Shown: piece after piece, positions 9,091 through 18,344 of the stretch | Numbering within the stretch: position 1 is the stretch's first letter | Layout: every line of letters begins with the position of its first letter | The notes under the pieces: model-generated | Told to the model about the DNA's origin: nothing | Databases searched by the model: none | The model's input: the letters and a program-made list of their open reading frames with translations, nothing else | From: AP-15 sp963736715 | Lineage (GTDB): Bacteria; Pseudomonadota; Alphaproteobacteria; ATCC43930; CGMCC-115725 | NCBI GenBank assembly: GCA_963736715.1 | Contig: CAVTQA010000042.1 | Coordinates: 43,873 to 107,872 of the forward strand | Direction: 5' to 3' | DNA length: 64,000 bases | Translations under genes and position numbers: made by a program

Positions 9091-9777
9091 TCATTGGGCT
9101 ATTCCTCGGCGCGGCGGCTCCTCGGCGAGCCGATCCGCCAGGACGGTTTCGCCGCCGACCATGCGCTGACCCGCCACGACCATCGGGACATAAGGCGGCG
9201 GGCAATAAATGTCGACCCGCGAGCCGAAGCGGATGATGCCCACGCGCTGCCCGCTTGCAACCTGCTGCCCGTCATAGAGATTGCAGACGATGCGCCGCGC
9301 GACGAGCCCGGCGACCAGCACAAAGGCAATATCGGGTCCGTCCGGCGGCGCGATGCGAATCGCCAGGCGCTCGTTGTCCAGGCTCGCCTTGTCGAGGCTG
9401 GCATTGACGAAGCGGCCCTTGGTGTAGCGCAGCGCCGCCACTCTGCCGCCGACCGGGGCCCGGGTGACGTGCACGTCAAAGATGTTGAGGAAAATGCCGA
9501 TCCGGACGAACGCCGCATCGCCCATCGCCAGCTCGGGAGGTGGAGTTGCCGCGCCAATCGCCACGACGATCCCATCGGCAGGGCTGATCAGCAGACCCGG
9601 CCGCGTCGGGGTCACGCGCCACGGATCGCGGAAGAAATAGACCATCCATAATGTCACGACCGCCGCGGCCCAACCGGCTGGGGCCCACAACAGGAAAAGC
9701 AGCACCGTTGCGAGCACCCCTGCGGCGACGAATTTGAACCCGTCCGGGTGAAGCGGAGCGAAGACGCGGCGCAGCAC
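9091..9777 (-). CDS. psd: Phosphatidylserine decarboxylase proenzyme
   Basis: This 228-residue proenzyme decarboxylates phosphatidylserine to phosphatidylethanolamine. Two N-terminal hydrophobic segments anchor it (residues 14-46), followed by FFRDPWR and SPADG, both typical of the family. The self-cleavage site lies in IIRFGSRVD (Gly185-Ser186); the Ser becomes the pyruvoyl group. The length matches the short bacterial form. It is followed by pssA and preceded, with an 8-base gap, by the large membrane protein of the MoxR cluster, suggesting one long minus-strand transcript. Confidence 0.95.
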   Translation of the reverse strand: MLRRVFAPLHPDGFKFVAAGVLATVLLFLLWAPAGWAAAVVTLWMVYFFRDPWRVTPTRPGLLISPADGIVVAIGAATPPPELAMGDAAFVRIGIFLNIFDVHVTRAPVGGRVAALRYTKGRFVNASLDKASLDNERLAIRIAPPDGPDIAFVLVAGLVARRIVCNLYDGQQVASGQRVGIIRFGSRVDIYCPPPYVPMVVAGQRMVGGETVLADRLAEEPPRRGIAQ

Positions 9778-9785
9778 GAAGCCGG

Positions 9786-11897
9786 TCAGCTTCCTTCACG
9801 GCGCCAGGCCGCGAGCAGCCCGCCGACGATCAGCAGCAGCGCCGCAATGCCGGGCAGAAGCGGCGTTTCGCTGAACCCGGTCACCGTGTAGTCGCCGTTG
9901 GCGCGAAATCCCATCCAGTTCCGCCCGGCCGCCGCTCGATCTGGAGATACCCGGCGGACGTCAGGGATCGCACCGGTACCCACCCAGAACACCCCGCCTC
10001 CCGATGCCGCCGCTATCGGGCCCAGTTTTTCGGGAGTGGTGCGGACATCGGCGAACTCGATCGGGTTGAGCGGCCCCGCCGCTGCCAATGCCGTGCGGGT
10101 CCCATCGGTCACGCGGTAGAGCCCCATCTCGCTGATCGGGAGCCTGCCGGAGCTTCGGCCGCCGCTCTCCGGCGTCAAGGCGAGGCTGCGGCTGGAGCCG
10201 TCGGGCGCTGCGACGGTGACCGGCCGGTCGTCTGGTTCGAGCGATTGCCTTGTAACCACGAGGCTGTCGCCTTCGACCATCGCGCGCAGGTCGTTCTCTT
10301 CGAGATCGGGTTCCTTCATCAGCCAATAGGCGAGGCGCCGCAGCAACTCCGCCTGCGGTCCGCCGCCTTCGAAACCGCGCGCCCAGAACCACATCTGGTC
10401 GGACAGCAATTGCGCCACCCGGCCCTGCCCGACGCGGTCGAGCACCAGCAACGGCTCGCCATGATCGCCGCTCATCACGGTAACGCCGCGCTGCACATGC
10501 GAATCGACCTGGCGGAACCAACGTCCCCAGGACGGCTGACCGCCTGGCGGGCCGGCTCCCGGCAGGTCGTCGGTCACCGGATGACGGCGGCCGAGATCGG
10601 TCAGCTGCGGCTTATACCCCTCTTCGTACACATCGCCGGTCGGCTCGGTCGGCAAGATCGAACCGAGCGGGCTGCGGAAAAGGCTCATCGGGGTGCCGAA
10701 GCTCGGGCCGGCCGCTTCGAGAAAGGCCCCGCCCTTGCGGACATAGCGTGCGACGTTTTCGAGATAGGCCTGCGGGATGACCCCCCGCCGGCTGTACCGG
10801 TCGAAGATGATCAGGTCGAATTCGTCAAGCTTGACGTCGAACAATTCGCGGATCGGAAAGGCGATCAGCGACAACTCGCGGATCGGTGTGCCGTCCTGCT
10901 TTTCCGGCGGCCGCAGGATCGTGAAATGGACAAGATCGACCGAGGGGTCGGATTTGAGGATGTTGCGCCAGACGCGCTCGCCGGCATGCGGCTCGCCCGA
11001 GACGAGCAGCACCCGCAAGCGGTCGCGCACGCCATTGACCACGACGACGGCACGATTGTTCTCGAGCGTCAGCTCACGCGGGCCAGGCTCGACCGCGAGC
11101 TCCAGAATATTCGGCCCGCCGTGATCGATCGGCAGGGTCAGCGGGACATCGCGGCCGACCGGCACCGTCGCCTGCCGCGGCGGCCCGCCGTCCTTGCGCC
11201 ACGTCACGACCGCCTGGCCCTGTGCGCCCTCCTGCTTCCCAGGGGAGCTCTCCGGCAGGTCCTCGACCCGGACCTTCAGCTGCAATTCCTTGCCGACTAG
11301 GCCAAAGCTCGGGGCTTGCGCGACGACCAGCCGTCGGTCGCCTTCGTCGGGCAGGCCCGAGAGCAGAACGTGGAGCGGCGCGCCGATGGTCTCGGCGGCC
11401 GCCTTGGCGTCGCCGGCGGGGACATCGTGCACTTGCCCGTCGGTGATCATGACGACCCCCGCGAGGCGCTGTCGCGGCACATCGGACATCGCCCGGGTGA
11501 GGGCGGTGAACAGGCGCGTCCCGTCATCGCCGGCACCGGGCTGCGGCTTTCCCGCCCGGATGACGCGGACATCGAGGTTGCGTTCGCGCCCGAGGCGATC
11601 GGTGAGCGCCGCCAGCGCTTCTTCGGTCGCATGCTGGCGATCGCCGATCCGCTGGCTCGGCAATTCGTCAACGATGATGATTGCGGTATCGCGCTGCGGG
11701 TCGCGCTTTTCTTCGACCACCGATGGGTTGACAAGGGCGGCGAGCAGGATCGCGACGGCGATCATGCGCCACACTACGCCCCGCGCGCCGCGCACAACCC
11801 CGAAGGCGAGGAGGAGCAAGCCCGCGGCGCCGAGCGCGCCGATCGCGTACCACGGCAGAAGCGGCGCGGCAGCGAGGGAAAACGCATTGCCGGTCAT
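9786..11897 (-). CDS. Large membrane protein with glutamine-amidotransferase-like domain (MoxR cluster)
   Basis: This 703-residue protein has two N-terminal membrane helices (residues 14-60), then a VWA-like region with DTAIIIVDE and VVMITDGQ where VWA domains carry metal-binding residues. A central beta-rich part follows, then a class I glutamine amidotransferase-like segment (LRVLLVSGEPHAGERVW, LIIFDRYSRRG) and a final membrane helix (LLPGIAALLLIVGGLLAAW). It lacks an obvious catalytic Cys in the amidotransferase-like fold. Its ATG overlaps the stop of the DUF4159 gene by four bases (ATGA). It is the last gene of the MoxR-DUF58-DUF4159 set, whose members are thought to work with MoxR ATPases in envelope functions; the specific role is unknown. 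Confidence 0.85.
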   Translation of the reverse strand: MTGNAFSLAAAPLLPWYAIGALGAAGLLLLAFGVVRGARGVVWRMIAVAILLAALVNPSVVEEKRDPQRDTAIIIVDELPSQRIGDRQHATEEALAALTDRLGRERNLDVRVIRAGKPQPGAGDDGTRLFTALTRAMSDVPRQRLAGVVMITDGQVHDVPAGDAKAAAETIGAPLHVLLSGLPDEGDRRLVVAQAPSFGLVGKELQLKVRVEDLPESSPGKQEGAQGQAVVTWRKDGGPPRQATVPVGRDVPLTLPIDHGGPNILELAVEPGPRELTLENNRAVVVVNGVRDRLRVLLVSGEPHAGERVWRNILKSDPSVDLVHFTILRPPEKQDGTPIRELSLIAFPIRELFDVKLDEFDLIIFDRYSRRGVIPQAYLENVARYVRKGGAFLEAAGPSFGTPMSLFRSPLGSILPTEPTGDVYEEGYKPQLTDLGRRHPVTDDLPGAGPPGGQPSWGRWFRQVDSHVQRGVTVMSGDHGEPLLVLDRVGQGRVAQLLSDQMWFWARGFEGGGPQAELLRRLAYWLMKEPDLEENDLRAMVEGDSLVVTRQSLEPDDRPVTVAAPDGSSRSLALTPESGGRSSGRLPISEMGLYRVTDGTRTALAAAGPLNPIEFADVRTTPEKLGPIAAASGGGVFWVGTGAIPDVRRVSPDRAAAGRNWMGFRANGDYTVTGFSETPLLPGIAALLLIVGGLLAAWRREGS

Positions 11898-14611
11898 TGA
11901 CCCAGGCGCTCCAGGATGGCCGGCACGTGAACCTGGTCCGATTTGTAATTGCCGGTCAGCACATACATGACAAGGTTGATACCAAAGCGCATTGCCATTT
12001 CGCGCTGCGGCTCACCGCCGGGAACTACGGCGAAAGCCGGGCGGCCCTGCGCATCGATTGCCCAGGCCCCCGCCCAATCGTTGGCGCCGACAATGACGCT
12101 GGAGACACCGTCATTGACTCGGTCCTCGACCGGCTCGACCCACAATGTCCCGACATTCCAGCGTCCTGGAAATTCGTGCATCAGGTAGAAGGACTTGGTC
12201 AGCACATGATCGGGCGGGATCGGCACCAGCGGCGGCATCTTGATCCCGGCCACCAGTCGGCGAAGCCGTTGCGCCGAAGAGGCTGCGCCGCCTACCGGCC
12301 CGGGGGTCTGGTCATTGGCGTCCCGCGTATCGAATAGAATCGTGCCACCGGTTTCTAGATACCGGTTGATCCGCTCGACGGCCGCTGCCGAGGGCGCCGA
12401 CTGGGTGGACACCACCGGCCAGTAGAGCAGCGGGAAGAAGATCAGCTCGTCCTTCTCGATGTCCAACGCGAGCGGCTCAGCAGTGTCCACCGCGGTGCGC
12501 CGGTTCAATGTCGCCGTCAGACCGACGAGACCGGCTCGGCTGACCGCATCGGCCTCCGGATTTCCAGTGCGGACGTAAGCTAGGCGAAGCTCGGAAGTCG
12601 CCTGCACCACGAAGACGTCGTCGGCTCGGGCCGCGGAAGCGGTGCCGAGCAGCGCCGAGAGGAAGATCGCGGCGAGCCGTGCCGAACGCCGTCGCAGCAG
12701 CCCGCGCAATCCATAGGCGATCAGAAGATCGGCAAGAGCGATCAGCAGCGCCGCTGTCAGCAGCGGCGGGCGCAGATCGACCTCATGGCCGGTCGCGAAG
12801 TTCTCGCTCAGGGTTTCCGGCGGCAACCCCTCGATCGGCTTCAGTTCTGGGATCCCAGCCGAAAGATTGAGCGCGCGTCGGGCATCGGCGGTGCCGTAAA
12901 ACCCTGGCGGATGCCGCGGCGATGCTGCTGCGGTCGCGATCTCGGTGGCCGGGATCGGGCGCGCCGTAGGCGGCGCCCGCTGCAGCCGGCCAAACCCGTC
13001 GAGGGTCTCGATCGGTGGCAGAGCCTCCTCGCCAGCTTCCGTCACCCCCTGGCTCATCGCCTCGATCCGCCGCAGCATCTCGACAAAAAGGCCCGACAAA
13101 GCGAGGTTCGACCAGTCGGCGTTCGCCGTCGTGTGGACGAGAACGATCCAGCCTCGCCCGCGCCTCTCCGCCGTAACGAGCGGTGTGCCGTCGACCAGCC
13201 GCGCCCAGGTCTTGCCGGCGAGATCCAGATCCGGCTCGGCCAGGACCTGGCGCGACACCGTAACATCGGGCGGGACGGCGAGCCCCGCGAATGGGCTGTC
13301 GGCCGCAAACGGGGCGAGCTTTGCCGGCTGCTCCCAGGACAGCGCGCCGCCGATCGTGCGCCCGCCGCCATGGCGCAGCCGCACCGGCAACAGCTGATCG
13401 CCCTGCTCGGCGAGATGCGGCCCGGCGAAACGCAGCAATAGCCCGCCGGCCTCGATCCATTTGCCGACAGCCGCCTCTTCTGCCGGCGAATCCGGTCCGG
13501 TATCCGCAAAGACCAGCACCGCGAGCTCGCGCTTGAGAAGATCGGTAGCGCTGCCCCGACGCAGTTCAGTGAACGGGCCGAGCGCCCGCTCGAGATAATA
13601 GTTTTCTCCGAGCAGCGGCTGTCCTTTTGTGTTCGGCGCGGCGACAATCCCGACCGGGCGCCGCCGCCATCTCTCGTCGATCAGCAGCACCGACCCGGCG
13701 GCTTGATCGCCTTCGATCTCGATCCGGGTCATGCGGTTGCGCAGCTCGCTGGGCATCGCCAAACGAAGCTCGGCACCCTTTGCCCCCGGCTCGATCGTCG
13801 CCGCCTGCCGCGCGAGCAAGCGGCCATCCTCGCCGCTCGCCCGCACCTGAAATACACGCGGCGCGGGCGCCCGCAAGGAACGCAACACGACCCCCACATC
13901 GTTCGCCTCGGTATTCCCGGCGGCGAGCATAAGTGGGACCTGGGCGGGCGACGCCGTCAGATAGCGCAAGCTCCCCCGTTTGACCAGGTACAGTGCCAGC
14001 GCCTCGTTCCCCCCATCATCCGCGACGCCGTCGCTGAGCCAGACAGCGGAACTCGCCTCGGGCAGGGAGAGTGCTTCGAGGCGACTCAACGCGGCGCGCC
14101 GGTCGACGGGCCATGGTTTGGGCAGCATTGCCTGAACCGCCGCCGCCGCATCCGCTGCACGCACCGGGCGCAATGGCGGCGCCGGCTCGTCTACCGCGGT
14201 CGGTGCGGTCGTGACCAGCATCACCTGCCGGTCCTCGCGCTCGGCCTCGGCCAGCAACTCGGCAAGCGCCGCCTGCCGGGCCGGCCAGTCGTGCGCCGCG
14301 GCCCAGCCGTCATCAACCACGAGCGCTATCGGCCCCGTCGCCGCGAGGCGTGCCTGCGGATTCAGCAGCGGGTGCGCGACCGCAAAAATCACCAGCGCGG
14401 CCAGCAGCATGCGCAGGAGGATCAGCCACAAGGGGGTCCGCGCCGGCGTCTCCTCGCGTGGCACCAGCCCGAGCAGCAGCCGGATGGCTGGAAAGGCGAT
14501 GCGCCGCGGCGCCGGCGGCGTGACCCGCAACAACCACCAGATGATCGGCAGCGCCGCCAAGGCCACGAGCAGCCACGGCGAAACAAAAGCTAGGGAACCG
14601 AGCGCCAGCAT
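11894..14611 (-). CDS. BatA-N-terminal / DUF4159 membrane protein
   Basis: This 905-residue protein begins with the BatA-type double-helix N-terminus (FVSPWLLVALAALPIIWWLL, then RTPLWLILLRMLLAALVIFA), followed by a VWA-like region (GPIALVVDDGWAA). The middle resembles amidotransferase-like folds (LLRFAGPHLAEQGDQLLPVR). A membrane helix near residue 640 and an Ala-rich segment ending ASAARA precede the C-terminal DUF4159 domain (residues ~675-905), with RLAYVRTGNPEADAVSRAG, FPLLYWPVV and GGTILFDTRD. This architecture is standard in alphaproteobacterial MoxR operons. The product should sit in the inner membrane with large periplasmic parts. A 193-base gap carrying two palindromic repeats separates it from the DUF58 gene upstream. 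Confidence 0.9.
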   Translation of the reverse strand: MLALGSLAFVSPWLLVALAALPIIWWLLRVTPPAPRRIAFPAIRLLLGLVPREETPARTPLWLILLRMLLAALVIFAVAHPLLNPQARLAATGPIALVVDDGWAAAHDWPARQAALAELLAEAEREDRQVMLVTTAPTAVDEPAPPLRPVRAADAAAAVQAMLPKPWPVDRRAALSRLEALSLPEASSAVWLSDGVADDGGNEALALYLVKRGSLRYLTASPAQVPLMLAAGNTEANDVGVVLRSLRAPAPRVFQVRASGEDGRLLARQAATIEPGAKGAELRLAMPSELRNRMTRIEIEGDQAAGSVLLIDERWRRRPVGIVAAPNTKGQPLLGENYYLERALGPFTELRRGSATDLLKRELAVLVFADTGPDSPAEEAAVGKWIEAGGLLLRFAGPHLAEQGDQLLPVRLRHGGGRTIGGALSWEQPAKLAPFAADSPFAGLAVPPDVTVSRQVLAEPDLDLAGKTWARLVDGTPLVTAERRGRGWIVLVHTTANADWSNLALSGLFVEMLRRIEAMSQGVTEAGEEALPPIETLDGFGRLQRAPPTARPIPATEIATAAASPRHPPGFYGTADARRALNLSAGIPELKPIEGLPPETLSENFATGHEVDLRPPLLTAALLIALADLLIAYGLRGLLRRRSARLAAIFLSALLGTASAARADDVFVVQATSELRLAYVRTGNPEADAVSRAGLVGLTATLNRRTAVDTAEPLALDIEKDELIFFPLLYWPVVSTQSAPSAAAVERINRYLETGGTILFDTRDANDQTPGPVGGAASSAQRLRRLVAGIKMPPLVPIPPDHVLTKSFYLMHEFPGRWNVGTLWVEPVEDRVNDGVSSVIVGANDWAGAWAIDAQGRPAFAVVPGGEPQREMAMRFGINLVMYVLTGNYKSDQVHVPAILERLGQ

Positions 14612-14621
14612 TGCTTACGAT

Positions 14622-14668
14622 CTCCCCCTCTCCGCCCGCTTGCGGGGGGAGAGGGTCGGGGTGAAGTG
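14622..14668. repeat. Palindromic GC-rich repeat
   Basis: CTCCCCCTCTCCGCCCGC-TTGC-GGGGGGAGAGGG forms a hairpin followed by TCGGGGTGAAG. Same dispersed family as the copies at 41922 and 46187. It lies between DUF4159 and DUF58 genes of one operon, so it may affect transcript processing. Confidence 0.7.
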
Positions 14669-14699
14669 GGTGGCGCCGATCCAACTCCACGGCCACGCC

Positions 14700-14762
14700 C
14701 ACCTCACCCTCCCTGTCGTGCCGGGTCCCCTCCCTCTCCCCCCTACGGGCGGAGAGGGCACC
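14700..14762. repeat. Palindromic GC-rich repeat, second copy in the same gap
   Basis: CACCTCACCCTCCC begins the copy, and a hairpin CCCTCTCCCCC-CTAC-GGGCGGAGAGGG ends it. It is the same family as the neighbour at 14622. The two copies fill most of the gap between the DUF58 and DUF4159 genes. Confidence 0.7.
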
Positions 14763-14804
14763 TCGTCGGCTTTTTCGCTGTCAATCATTGGTCGCCGCTC
14801 AGTC

Positions 14805-15746
14805 TCACCGCCGCCGGTCAGCTGACAGCGCGGCGTAGAGCGCCAGCAGCGCAAGGTGTGGCGGGCGATCGGTGCGGTGGAAGCCAAAGCTCCAACCGAG
14901 GGCGGCGGCGATCGCGGCGAGCCCTTCGCGGTGACGCCGGAACCGCTCGGAATAAGCATCGCGGACGCTCTCGACGCGGCTGATCACGACCTGATCGCGC
15001 TCCTCGATCCCCTCAAAGCGCACGCGTCCGTCGAACGGCAGGTCTTCTTCCGCCGGGTCGACGACCTGCAACAGATGGCCCTTGAGCCCCGCCGCGGCGA
15101 AACGGGCGAGCGCATTGTTGACGGCCTCGGGCGGCGACAGGAAATCTCCGACCAATACGAGTTGCGCCGCGCGCGGCAGCGGCTCGAAGGCGGGGAGGCT
15201 CGCCGCATCGCGCTGGTCGCGGCCGATCAGCTCGGCGACCCGGGACAGCGCGATCCGTCCGTTCATCGGAGCCATGCCGCTGCCAAGCATAGTCAGGCGC
15301 TCGCCGCCGCGGACGAGCAGACTCGCCAGCGCGACGAGAAGTAGCTCGACCCGGTCGCGCTTCGTCGGCCAATCGACGCCCGGCACATACTCCGCCGAAG
15401 TGTAATCCATCGATGCCGAGGCGTCCCGCCACAGCCACACGCTCTGCGCAGCTTCCCATTCGGTTTCGCGAACATAGAGCCGCTGCGACTTGGCGCTCTC
15501 CCGCCAGTCGATGCGCGCCGCCGCGTCGCCCGGTTCATACTGGCGGAATTGCCAGAAGGTCTCGCCTTGGCCGACGCGCCGGCGTCCATGCACCCCCTGA
15601 GCGACGGTGACGGCGACCCGTTCGGCCGCGACGAGAAGCGCCGGCAGGACGGCGGCCGCCTGCTCCGCCCGGTCGCGCAGCGCGGCGGGCGCCGCGGCTC
15701 GGCGCGACAAGAAACCCGCGCCGCTAAGGGTTTGCGTCAGGCTCAA
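14805..15746 (-). CDS. DUF58 domain-containing protein
   Basis: This protein of about 313 residues is a MoxR-associated DUF58/VWA-like protein. Key features are GRRRVGQGETFWQFRQY and EPGDAAARIDWRESAKSQRL (the DUF58 core containing the R-x-Y-x-GD signature), LYVRETE, and a VWA-like segment WLWRDASASMDY. The start is TTG at 15746. It overlaps the TGA of the upstream MoxR gene (TTGA), so translation is probably coupled. A longer open frame extends upstream to 15953, but it runs antisense-like inside moxR and has no family similarity. DUF58 proteins are partners of MoxR AAA+ ATPases; the exact client is unknown. Confidence 0.9.
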   Translation of the reverse strand: MSLTQTLSGAGFLSRRAAAPAALRDRAEQAAAVLPALLVAAERVAVTVAQGVHGRRRVGQGETFWQFRQYEPGDAAARIDWRESAKSQRLYVRETEWEAAQSVWLWRDASASMDYTSAEYVPGVDWPTKRDRVELLLVALASLLVRGGERLTMLGSGMAPMNGRIALSRVAELIGRDQRDAASLPAFEPLPRAAQLVLVGDFLSPPEAVNNALARFAAAGLKGHLLQVVDPAEEDLPFDGRVRFEGIEERDQVVISRVESVRDAYSERFRRHREGLAAIAAALGWSFGFHRTDRPPHLALLALYAALSADRRR

Positions 15747-16750
15747 CGGAGCGGGGCCGAAATCTGCTCGATGACCCGGGCCACCGTGACGCCTTCGGCG
15801 CGCCCGGCAAAGCTGACCGCCATGCGGTGCCGCAGGACCGGCGGCGCCAAGGCGAGAACATCGTCGACCGACGGACTGAACCGGCCATCGATCAGGGCGC
15901 GGGCCCGGCAGGCCAGCATCAGGGCTTGGCTGGCGCGGGGGCCCGGACCCCACGACACGAAACGCCTGACCCCCTCGATCGCCGTCTCGTCCGGTCTGCC
16001 GGAGCGCACCAGCGACAGAATCCCCTCGACGACGCTCTCGCCGACCGGGATGCGGCGCACCAGCCGCTGCGCCGCCATCAGCTCGGCAACGTTCATTGCC
16101 GGCCGCGGCCGATCTTCGAGGATGCCGGTTGTCGCGATCAGCATCTGCCGCTCTGCGTCGAGGTCGGGATAATCCACGTCGATCTGCAACAGGAAGCGAT
16201 CGAGCTGGGCTTCCGGCAGCGGATAGGTACCCTCCTGCTCGAGCGGGTTTTGAGTCGCCAGGACATGAAATGGCCGCGGCAGCGGATGATATTGGCCGGC
16301 GATCGACACGCGGCCCTCTTGCATCGCCTGCAACAGAGCCGACTGCGTGCGCGGGCTCGCGCGGTTGATCTCATCCGCCATCAAGAGCTGGCAGAAGACG
16401 GGACCCGGGATGAAACGGAACGAGCGCCGTCCGGTCTCGCTTTCTTCGAGCACCTCGGAGCCGAGAATGTCCGCGGGCATCAGATCGGGCGTGCATTGAA
16501 TGCGCTTGTCGTCGAGACCGAGGATCGTGCCCAAAGTCTCGACCAGCCGGGTCTTGGCAAGACCGGGGACACCGATCAATAACGCGTGGCCGCCGCACAA
16601 CAACGTGATCAAGGCTTGCTCGACCACTTCGCGCTGACCAAAAATGATTTCGCCGATGCGCTCACGCACCAGGCTGAGGCTTCGGCCCAGGGCTTCCACT
16701 TCGGCAACGAGATCAGTGGAGGAGACGTTGATGGGTGCAGTGGAAGACAA
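15743..16750 (-). CDS. MoxR-family AAA+ ATPase
   Basis: This 335-residue ATPase has the Walker A GVPGLAKT (residues 60-67), Walker B LLMADEINR (122-130), sensor region FHVLATQNPLEQEGTYPLPE and a C-terminal lid domain, all typical of MoxR proteins that act as chaperone-like regulators. I prefer TTG at 16750: AAGGA lies about 9 bases upstream, and the product then starts MSSTAPINVSSTDLVAEVEA. A longer reading begins at TTG 16816. It is the first gene of a cluster (MoxR, DUF58, DUF4159, membrane protein) that leads into psd-pssA. A divergent DUF1285 gene starts 79 bases away. Confidence 0.93.
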   Translation of the reverse strand: MSSTAPINVSSTDLVAEVEALGRSLSLVRERIGEIIFGQREVVEQALITLLCGGHALLIGVPGLAKTRLVETLGTILGLDDKRIQCTPDLMPADILGSEVLEESETGRRSFRFIPGPVFCQLLMADEINRASPRTQSALLQAMQEGRVSIAGQYHPLPRPFHVLATQNPLEQEGTYPLPEAQLDRFLLQIDVDYPDLDAERQMLIATTGILEDRPRPAMNVAELMAAQRLVRRIPVGESVVEGILSLVRSGRPDETAIEGVRRFVSWGPGPRASQALMLACRARALIDGRFSPSVDDVLALAPPVLRHRMAVSFAGRAEGVTVARVIEQISAPLR

Positions 16751-16829
16751 ACAGAACAATCCTTCTTCAAACTCGGTGGCCGGGGTAAGGCTGACCCAAA
16801 ACGCCGGCTGCGGCAATTACTCTCCAGCA

Positions 16830-17349
16830 ATGGCTGCCTCCACCGGGAAGCGGCCGCCGATCGACCGCGGCGATCTCGACATGCGGATCGCGCGCGATGG
16901 TACCTGGTTTTATCGCGGATCTCCCATCGGCCGTCCGCCTCTCGTCAAGCTCTTCGCCTCCGTTCTGCGCCGTGAGGCCGATGGCCGTTATTGGCTGGTC
17001 ACCCCGGCCGAACGCGGCCGCATCGAGGTCGAGGATGTCCCCTTTCTCGCCGTGGCGATAACGACCGAAGGGGAAGGTCGCGACCAGCAACTGATATTCC
17101 GCACCAATCTGGACGAATTTGTGACGGCGGGACCCGAAAACCCGCTGCGCGTGGAAACGACTGCCAGTGGCGAGCCGGCGCCCTATGTTCTGGTGCGCGA
17201 CCGAACTCGAGGCCCGGCTCGCGCGACCGGTGTTTTATGAGCTCGTCGAACTTGGGGCGGAGGAACTGATCGGCGAGACGACACAATTCGGGGCGTGGAG
17301 CAGGGGGGTATTCTTTCGGCTGGGCGAGCCTGCAACGGATCCGGAGTGA
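16830..17349 (+). pseudogene. DUF1285 domain protein, frameshifted
   Basis: From ATG at 16830 the frame encodes a DUF1285 protein (PPIDRGDLDMRIARDGTWFY, GSPIGRPPLVKLFASVLR, YWLVTPAERGRIEVEDVPF) as far as YVLVRD. It then derails. The expected ending (ELEARLARPVFYELVELGA, WSRGVFFRLG) is in the next frame and stops at 17347-17349. One extra C at 17201/17202 explains the break. Repaired, the protein would be about 172 residues, close to the family norm. DUF1285 proteins are of unknown function. Divergent from moxR and directly upstream of the Nudix gene. This is either a real loss or a base-calling error. Confidence 0.8.
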
Positions 17350-17383
17350 AGACGCCATCCCGACCGGGGGAATCGAGGCCAAA

Positions 17384-18055
17384 TTGTTGAAATCGGCAAA
17401 TTTGCATAGTCCAGACTGGGTCATCGGACGTTTCGTGCAGCTCGGGCGCCCGGGACGGCGAGGCTTTGGCGGCGCGGCCGACGCGGCCGAAGCCGCTGCT
17501 CTCAGAGAGGCAACCCGCGGCGATCACGATCTAAATCCGGGGATGACGCCGCCGAGCACTGCTCTCCGCCCGGCCGCGGTGCTGGTCCCCCTCGTCGACC
17601 GCCCGGAGGGCATGTCCGTGCTGCTGACGCAGCGCACCCCGCATTTGACGGCGCATGCCGGGCAGATCTCGTTCCCCGGAGGACGCATCGAGGAGAACGA
17701 CGCCAATCCGACTGAGGCGGCGCTGCGTGAGACCGAGGAGGAGGTCGGGCTGACGCGGGACCATGTTACGGTGATCGGCCGGCTCGATACCTACGTGACC
17801 GGGACCGGCTTTGAGATCACGCCGGTCGTCGGGATCGTCAAAGTGCCGTTTCAGCTCGTCATCGACCCGTTCGAGGTCGCCGACGTTTTCGAGGTACCGC
17901 TGTCTTTTGTTGTCGACCCACAAAACCACCGCCGCACAACTCGCGACTTCGAGCATCGGACGCGCGTATTCTTTGTGCTGCCGTACGAGGGCCGCAATAT
18001 TTGGGGCGCGACGGCCGGGATGCTGGTAAATTTGGCCGAGGTGCTCGCCGATTGA
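17384..18055 (+). CDS. Nudix hydrolase, coenzyme A pyrophosphatase type
   Basis: This 223-residue protein carries a perfect Nudix box in GRIEENDANPTEAALRETEE followed by EVGL (about residues 99-122), preceded by HAGQISFPGG, the UPF0035 signature of the CoA-pyrophosphatase branch. Such enzymes split CoA or acyl-CoA into phosphopantetheine and 3',5'-ADP. The start is uncertain: TTG at 17384 or 17387 are the nearest candidates in an open frame. It follows the DUF1285 gene closely and precedes DUF6111 by 7 bases, in a typical alphaproteobacterial arrangement leading into the CCA-adding enzyme. Confidence 0.88.
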   Translation: MLKSANLHSPDWVIGRFVQLGRPGRRGFGGAADAAEAAALREATRGDHDLNPGMTPPSTALRPAAVLVPLVDRPEGMSVLLTQRTPHLTAHAGQISFPGGRIEENDANPTEAALRETEEEVGLTRDHVTVIGRLDTYVTGTGFEITPVVGIVKVPFQLVIDPFEVADVFEVPLSFVVDPQNHRRTTRDFEHRTRVFFVLPYEGRNIWGATAGMLVNLAEVLAD

Positions 18056-18062
18056 GGGGGCC

Positions 18063-18344
18063 ATGCTCCGGGTCTTCCTCACGATCGTGCTGCCGCTCAT
18101 TCTGCCTACCGCGCTGTATCTGCTTTGGGTCAGCACTTTCGGAGCCGAGCGTGGCGGTAGTGCAGTGCGGTGGACGGCGGTCCCATGGATCTGGCTTGCC
18201 GGCGCCGGTGTCGTACTGTTGGCGATCGTGCTCTTCGTCGTAACCGTGCATTTCGGCGCGCCGCAAGAGGGGGTCTATGTGCCGCCGCGCTGGGAAGGTG
18301 GTCGCATCATACCCGGACACATGGAACCCAGACCGGGCCGATGA
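18063..18344 (+). CDS. DUF6111 family small membrane protein
   Basis: This 93-residue protein has two membrane helices (residues 3-23 and 37-60) and a conserved-looking tail VYVPPRWEGGRIIPGHMEP, which matches my recollection of DUF6111 proteins encoded next to CCA-adding enzymes. Function unknown. It starts 7 bases after the Nudix gene and its stop overlaps the next start (ATGA), so the three genes form an operon. Confidence 0.8.
   Translation: MLRVFLTIVLPLILPTALYLLWVSTFGAERGGSAVRWTAVPWIWLAGAGVVLLAIVLFVVTVHFGAPQEGVYVPPRWEGGRIIPGHMEPRPGR

Noticed and set aside
10245..11300. Plus-strand frame of 351 codons opposite the MoxR-cluster membrane protein
   Set aside because: Shadow of the minus-strand gene, composition biased, no start signal.
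14622..14762. Two hairpin units possibly forming a CRISPR array
   Set aside because: Units are irregular in length and spacing, are few, and the same element occurs singly across the window; no cas genes.
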